Assembly (NCBI RefSeq): GCF_963678635.1
Contig: NC_087070.1
Coordinates: 38,574,600 to 38,638,599, forward strand
Source: Symsagittifera roscoffensis
Lineage: Eukaryota > Xenacoelomorpha > Acoela > Convolutidae
Direction of reading: 5' to 3'
DNA length: 64,000 nucleotides
The position numbers and the translations under genes are program-made. The notes under the pieces are model-generated. The model made no database searches and was not told where the DNA came from. It worked only from the letters and a program-made list of their open reading frames with translations. This document shows positions 60,967 to 64,000 of the stretch, one piece after another; position 1 is the stretch's first letter, and every line of letters starts with the position of its first letter.

Positions 60967-61370
60967 TTTCTACAGTGCATTCGTCAATAATGATACAAGT
61001 TTTTTTGAATGTTTCTACATAAGACAAAACTGAGGGGATAAATCAACCAAATTATCATACTCTTTTTTTCCAACTGAAAATTCTGATTGTTCTTCCAAGT
61101 TTTTCCTTTTCTACGATACTCTATAATATCTATTTTTTTAATATCTGAACGATAACTTAGAAATATTTTTCGTCTTCGATTATACAAAGTCCACTCAAAT
61201 TGAGAAATTTGTGATTCTGTATCCAAATCTTGCAATTTTGGTAAATTTTGAGATTCCAAAACTGTTAGTGAAAATTTCTGGGACTTTTCTTGTAGGACGA
61301 TATCAAAAAGTCCTAATTTATTTTGAAGCTTTAAAACAAGATTTCTGGAAAAACCAATGTTCCAACTCAA
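60960..61370 (-). pseudogene. Polinton accessory ORF, frameshifted at its 3' end
   Basis: Starts MSWNIGFSRNLVLKLQNKLG and is open to about 61065 (FEWTLYNRRRKIFLSYRSD, IDIIEYRRKGKTWKN). After a T-run the plausible continuation is in other frames (EYDNLVDLSPQ, then FKKTCIIIDECTVENE), ending over the start of the next gene. Function unknown; two frame changes inferred. Confidence 0.5.
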
Positions 61371-61459
61371 ACTGCTCAGCTCAAAGAAGTTTTAAAAAAT
61401 GATTCAAGAAGATGAATATTTGAATTACATTACTATAATAACATCACTCAACAACAAAA

Positions 61460-61991
61460 TTATTGAACATTACAGTTCTCAACAAACATAAAATCTCCCA
61501 AGACTTGGGCAAGTTCTTTGATTTCGTTCAAAGTATAGTTGACATAGGCAACTTGCTTCAAGACTTCGTTCTCCTTTGCAGTGAAGAGTCGAATCTGAAT
61601 GTAGGGTGGCTTGTTCACACTGTACTTCTTGATTGTGACACACACCCTTCTCTTCTTGTATGTTGCTACGTCATACACCGCATGGCAGTTCGCAAGTTCC
61701 TGCTCCATGGTTGAGTCTTTGTCAGAATAGGGTTCCAATACAGGAACGAGTCCAAGGTTTTCAGCATCGTGATTAACAGTATTCCGTATTGCTGATATCC
61801 TTTCCCCTTCTTTTTCACCAAGATAGACTTGCTGGGTTTTTTCGATTTGTCCAGATTCATTTTTCTTTAGCAATTGGAAGCATGGTTCAAAGTAAATTTT
61901 TCCGTTGTAGGGTTTTTGGGACCAAGAAAATCTCCAAATCCTTTTTTGGTTCTTAGCAAATTCAATATGGTTGGGAAGGATATCTTTTCAT
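61460..61991 (-). pseudogene. Polinton PC4-like ssDNA-binding candidate, start codon out of frame
   Basis: The frame runs from about 61985 (DILPNHIEFAKNQKRIWRFS, KPYNGKIYFEPCFQLLKKNE) to 61460. The second half (YKKRRVCVTIKKYSVNKPPY, IQIRLFTAKENEV, YTLNEIKELAQVLGDF) has the strand-strand-strand-helix order of PC4-type single-strand-binding domains. This assignment is inference. An ATG at 61991 is one base out of frame across an A-run, with a TGA directly upstream in the coding frame, so the start is probably lost by a 1-base indel. Confidence 0.5.
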
Positions 61992-62105
61992 GAATACATT
62001 TTTGATTTAAGATTCAGAACCAACTGATTGGTAGTAGATATTTTTAAAATAATGATATTTGTAAATTTATAGAAATTAGGAAATCTAGATGACTCACTGT
62101 ACAAT

Positions 62106-62195
62106 CCATATAAGGTATTATTACCTTATATGGAATAATGAGTAGGTGATGATCCAAATATGGACGTTGCGTAGGTGATGGAACTACTATATAAG
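62106..62195. promoter_or_regulatory. Divergent Polinton promoter with three CArG boxes and a TATA box
   Basis: Between the minus-strand gene ending its 5' side at 61991 and the plus-strand gene at 62239. CCATATAAGG (62106-62115) and its perfect inverted partner CCTTATATGG (62124-62133) form a 12-base-arm palindrome. CCAAATATGG stands at 62154-62163. All three fit CC(A/T)6GG, the binding site of SRF-type MADS factors. TATATAAG at 62188-62195 lies 44 bases before the ATG of the plus-strand gene. GTAGGTGATG occurs twice (62142, 62171). Confidence 0.65.
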
Positions 62196-62238
62196 CAATT
62201 CAATATAGATAAAATTCATTTTCAACAAGTAATCGGTG

Positions 62239-62760
62239 ATGGCATCTGCTATGTGTCAAGCATATCCCACTTTTTATTCGGACTACAATGAAAAATCTCT
62301 TTTTATCTCTGTCTCAGAAAACTTTTATGAAAAATTTATTGTTACCCAAGACTACTGTGTATCTAACCATTCATCATTCTGCCCAGTGGAAAATTGCAAA
62401 TTTCACTTAGTATTAATCGGATCATCGCTCGATCAGATTTTGCAAAGATTAGATAAATATCATTTTACTTATCAAATTGTTGACTGTATATATACTTTAT
62501 ACAAATACAGATTTTATTTCAATATTATTTCATCAAGAGGTGAAGTTTTCAATCAATTGAATCGTGCAGTCGAACACAACTTGAAATGTAGAATACCGGA
62601 AAAATTACCCAGTGTTGCAAAGAAACGACTCCTGCTAAAAAAATTCAAAAGACATTATCTCAGTTCTGCTCAGAAGCTTGCGTCCACTCAGACTCTTGGA
62701 TCAGCTTTTTGGAAAGGATTCGAAAAGTTCAAAACTCAAAGTATGAGACTGACTTGTTGA
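62239..62760 (+). CDS. Polinton plus-strand ORF of unknown function (intact)
   Basis: 173 residues from ATG at 62239 (MASAMCQAYPTFYSD); a GTG precedes it in frame. Features: ENFYEKFIVTQDYCVSN, CPVENCKFHLVLIGSSLDQI, a basic segment KKRLLLKKFKRHYLSSAQK and the end SMRLTC. It is the only plus-strand gene seen in the element and has its own TATA-like box 44 bases upstream. I do not recognise the family. The cysteine/histidine spacing (C-x2-C-type PVENCKFH) could bind metal, but this is speculative. Confidence 0.6.
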   Translation: MASAMCQAYPTFYSDYNEKSLFISVSENFYEKFIVTQDYCVSNHSSFCPVENCKFHLVLIGSSLDQILQRLDKYHFTYQIVDCIYTLYKYRFYFNIISSRGEVFNQLNRAVEHNLKCRIPEKLPSVAKKRLLLKKFKRHYLSSAQKLASTQTLGSAFWKGFEKFKTQSMRLTC

Positions 62761-63600
62761 AAATTGTTGATTGTTTTATTGATGGTTTTGGTACCGTAAA
62801 TACTGAGCGTATCAATTTTTCTATTAATAATTGAATATTTGTTAATAAAAATCTTGTCAAAATTGTTTTTATTTGAATCAAGAAATTTTTTTCGCAAGAT
62901 GCAAATTTTGGTTTGATTTTTTCAACACGTTTGCAAAAATTTAATTAAACTTTTGTACAAGATGCAAAAACTGCTTTGGTTTTTTCAACAAGTGTGCAAA
63001 ATTTTTCAACAAATTTTTGTGTTAGATGCAAGTTTTTTCGTGGTTTTTTTGAAAACAAATGCAAAACTCTAACTTGTTCTTTCTTATTCATATGCAAAAA
63101 CTGCAAAATTTTATTGTAAAAAACTTGTTAAATTATTGCTAAAAATTTTTCATAATTGCTGACTTTGAGTACTATTCCCTATCTTAATACATTGTTTTTC
63201 CAATATTTTTGATCAATATACATGCAAAAAAGAGATTTTTTTAATGAGCAAAATTAAAACAAAGATTTTCATTTTATTTAATTATTAACTGCAAGAAAAT
63301 CCTCTGTCTGTTTTTTTTAAAATGCGAAAAAATTTAATGAAATTTTTTTCTTAATTTGCGAGATTTTTTTTGATTTTTTTAACAAGTGTGCAAAAAAAAA
63401 ATTATGAAAAGTTTTGCATGGTGCAAAAATTAATGTAAAGTTTTTAAGATGTTTGCAAAAATTGGTTTAATTTTTTTTGCCATCTTTCTAACAAAATTCT
63501 ATACAAGTATTTACCAGATGCATAATTAGTTTCATTTTTAACAAATTTTTACCATTGAAATTTCTTAATAAACTTTTCTATGATCTCTTTGTTCCTATCT
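62761..63600. repeat. Low-complexity region with degenerate repeats in the Polinton
   Basis: Loose repeats with a period near 60: TTTGCAAAAATT, AGATGCAAAAA-TG, GGTTTTTTCAACAAGTGTGC and GCAAAATTTT. One inverted copy of the ATGTATTAAGATAGGGAATAG motif from the left terminus is at about 63175-63196. No ORF. Confidence 0.6.
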
Positions 63601-63666
63601 CTTGAAAATAAATTTACTAGATACAAAGAAATTAAATTACAAAGCACAAGACAGTAACCAATTTAT

Positions 63667-64000
63667 TTACAAATCAAAGAGCTGTCGAGCAGCTGAAGAA
63701 TTTTGCAAGTTCTCAATGGAGCGCAAAGCTGGTCTTGCCTCCATCACTGGTGGTTCGCTGACAGCAGTTCTTGGCTCAGAGAGCCCCTCATCCTCTTCGA
63801 GGGTAATTGGGTTGTCCACAGATCCCTCTTCCCAAGGAAAGAGGAAATCGTCGAATGGTTGGGCTACATATCTAGAGTCAGGAATTTCGGGTTAATTCAT
63901 TCCCACATGCTCGGCCACTTCCTCCATCATTTGCATTTCTCCAAGTTGATTCTCTGTAGGAGGTACTTGCGTTATATGATGTTCGTTGAAATCCCTTCGC
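63667..64000 (-). pseudogene. C-terminal part of an acidic Polinton protein, one in-frame stop, cut by window edge
   Basis: The minus-strand frame from the right edge ends at TAA 63667-63669. It reads NEHHITQVPPTENQLGEMQM, then a TAA at 63892-63894, then IPDSRYVAQPFDDFLFPWEE, LEEDEGLSEPRTAVSEP and RSIENLQNSSAARQLFDL. The acidic, proline-containing composition and even codon pattern across the stop favour a real gene with one nonsense change. Family unknown; start lies outside the window. Confidence 0.55.

Larger units (their letters stand above)
53547..64000. mobile_element. Polinton/Maverick DNA transposon, left part (continues beyond window)
   Basis: The terminus reads AGTG followed by a G-run, fitting the 5'-AG start of Polinton terminal repeats, and interrupts element B gag. 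Inside are the hallmark genes: adenovirus-type protease, major and minor capsid proteins, retroviral-like integrase and a packaging ATPase, mostly on the minus strand, plus accessory genes. The protein-primed DNA polymerase and the right terminus are not in the window. Several genes are intact while others have one to three disabling changes, so this is a fairly recent but probably no longer self-sufficient copy. Confidence 0.93.

Overview
This is nuclear DNA from an animal, most likely an invertebrate; I cannot name the species. The only host gene is a complete Gq-type heterotrimeric G-protein alpha subunit on the minus strand (13696-21079). It has six coding exons, canonical splice sites and introns at animal-type positions. 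The rest is AT-rich, repeat-dense sequence dominated by transposable elements, with unusually long poly-G/poly-C runs.

Layout. 1-13.7 kb: no supported gene; it holds a 0.56-0.66 kb direct repeat present twice (each copy with a foldback element carrying G and C runs in its arms), tRNA-like SINE fragments and degenerate repeat families. 13.7-21.1 kb: the G-alpha-q gene, whose introns carry more copies of those families. 21.1-23.2 kb: little except the C-terminal scrap of a LINE reverse transcriptase. 23.2-44.6 kb: a very large Ty3/Gypsy-type LTR retrotransposon (element A) with a long leader containing a 14-bp tandem array, a small first ORF, a gag-pol polyprotein, a macro domain fused behind the integrase and, in the env position, coding sequence with a coiled coil and two SGNH-hydrolase-like domains. 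A 200-base assembly gap (39951-40150), a foldback element and a decayed LINE interrupt its 3' part. 44.6-48.65 kb: a second copy of the foldback element and a nearly intact LINE. 48.65-53.55 kb: leader and gag start of a related Gypsy copy (element B), split by a 5'-truncated LINE with a 15-bp target-site duplication. 53.55-64 kb: the left part of a Polinton/Maverick inserted in element B gag, with protease, capsid proteins, integrase, packaging ATPase and accessory genes. Some of these are intact and some broken; the element runs off the right edge.

How it fits together. Element A looks like a normal Gypsy replication machine (gag, protease, RT, RNase H, integrase) with two unusual additions: a TARG1-like macro domain lacking both expected catalytic residues, and a downstream double-SGNH protein. 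The Polinton contributes a self-synthesising DNA-virus-like gene set. Its divergent promoter region holds three perfect CArG (SRF-type) boxes within 58 bp. Nested insertions allow a relative order of events: element B is older than both the LINE and the Polinton inside it.
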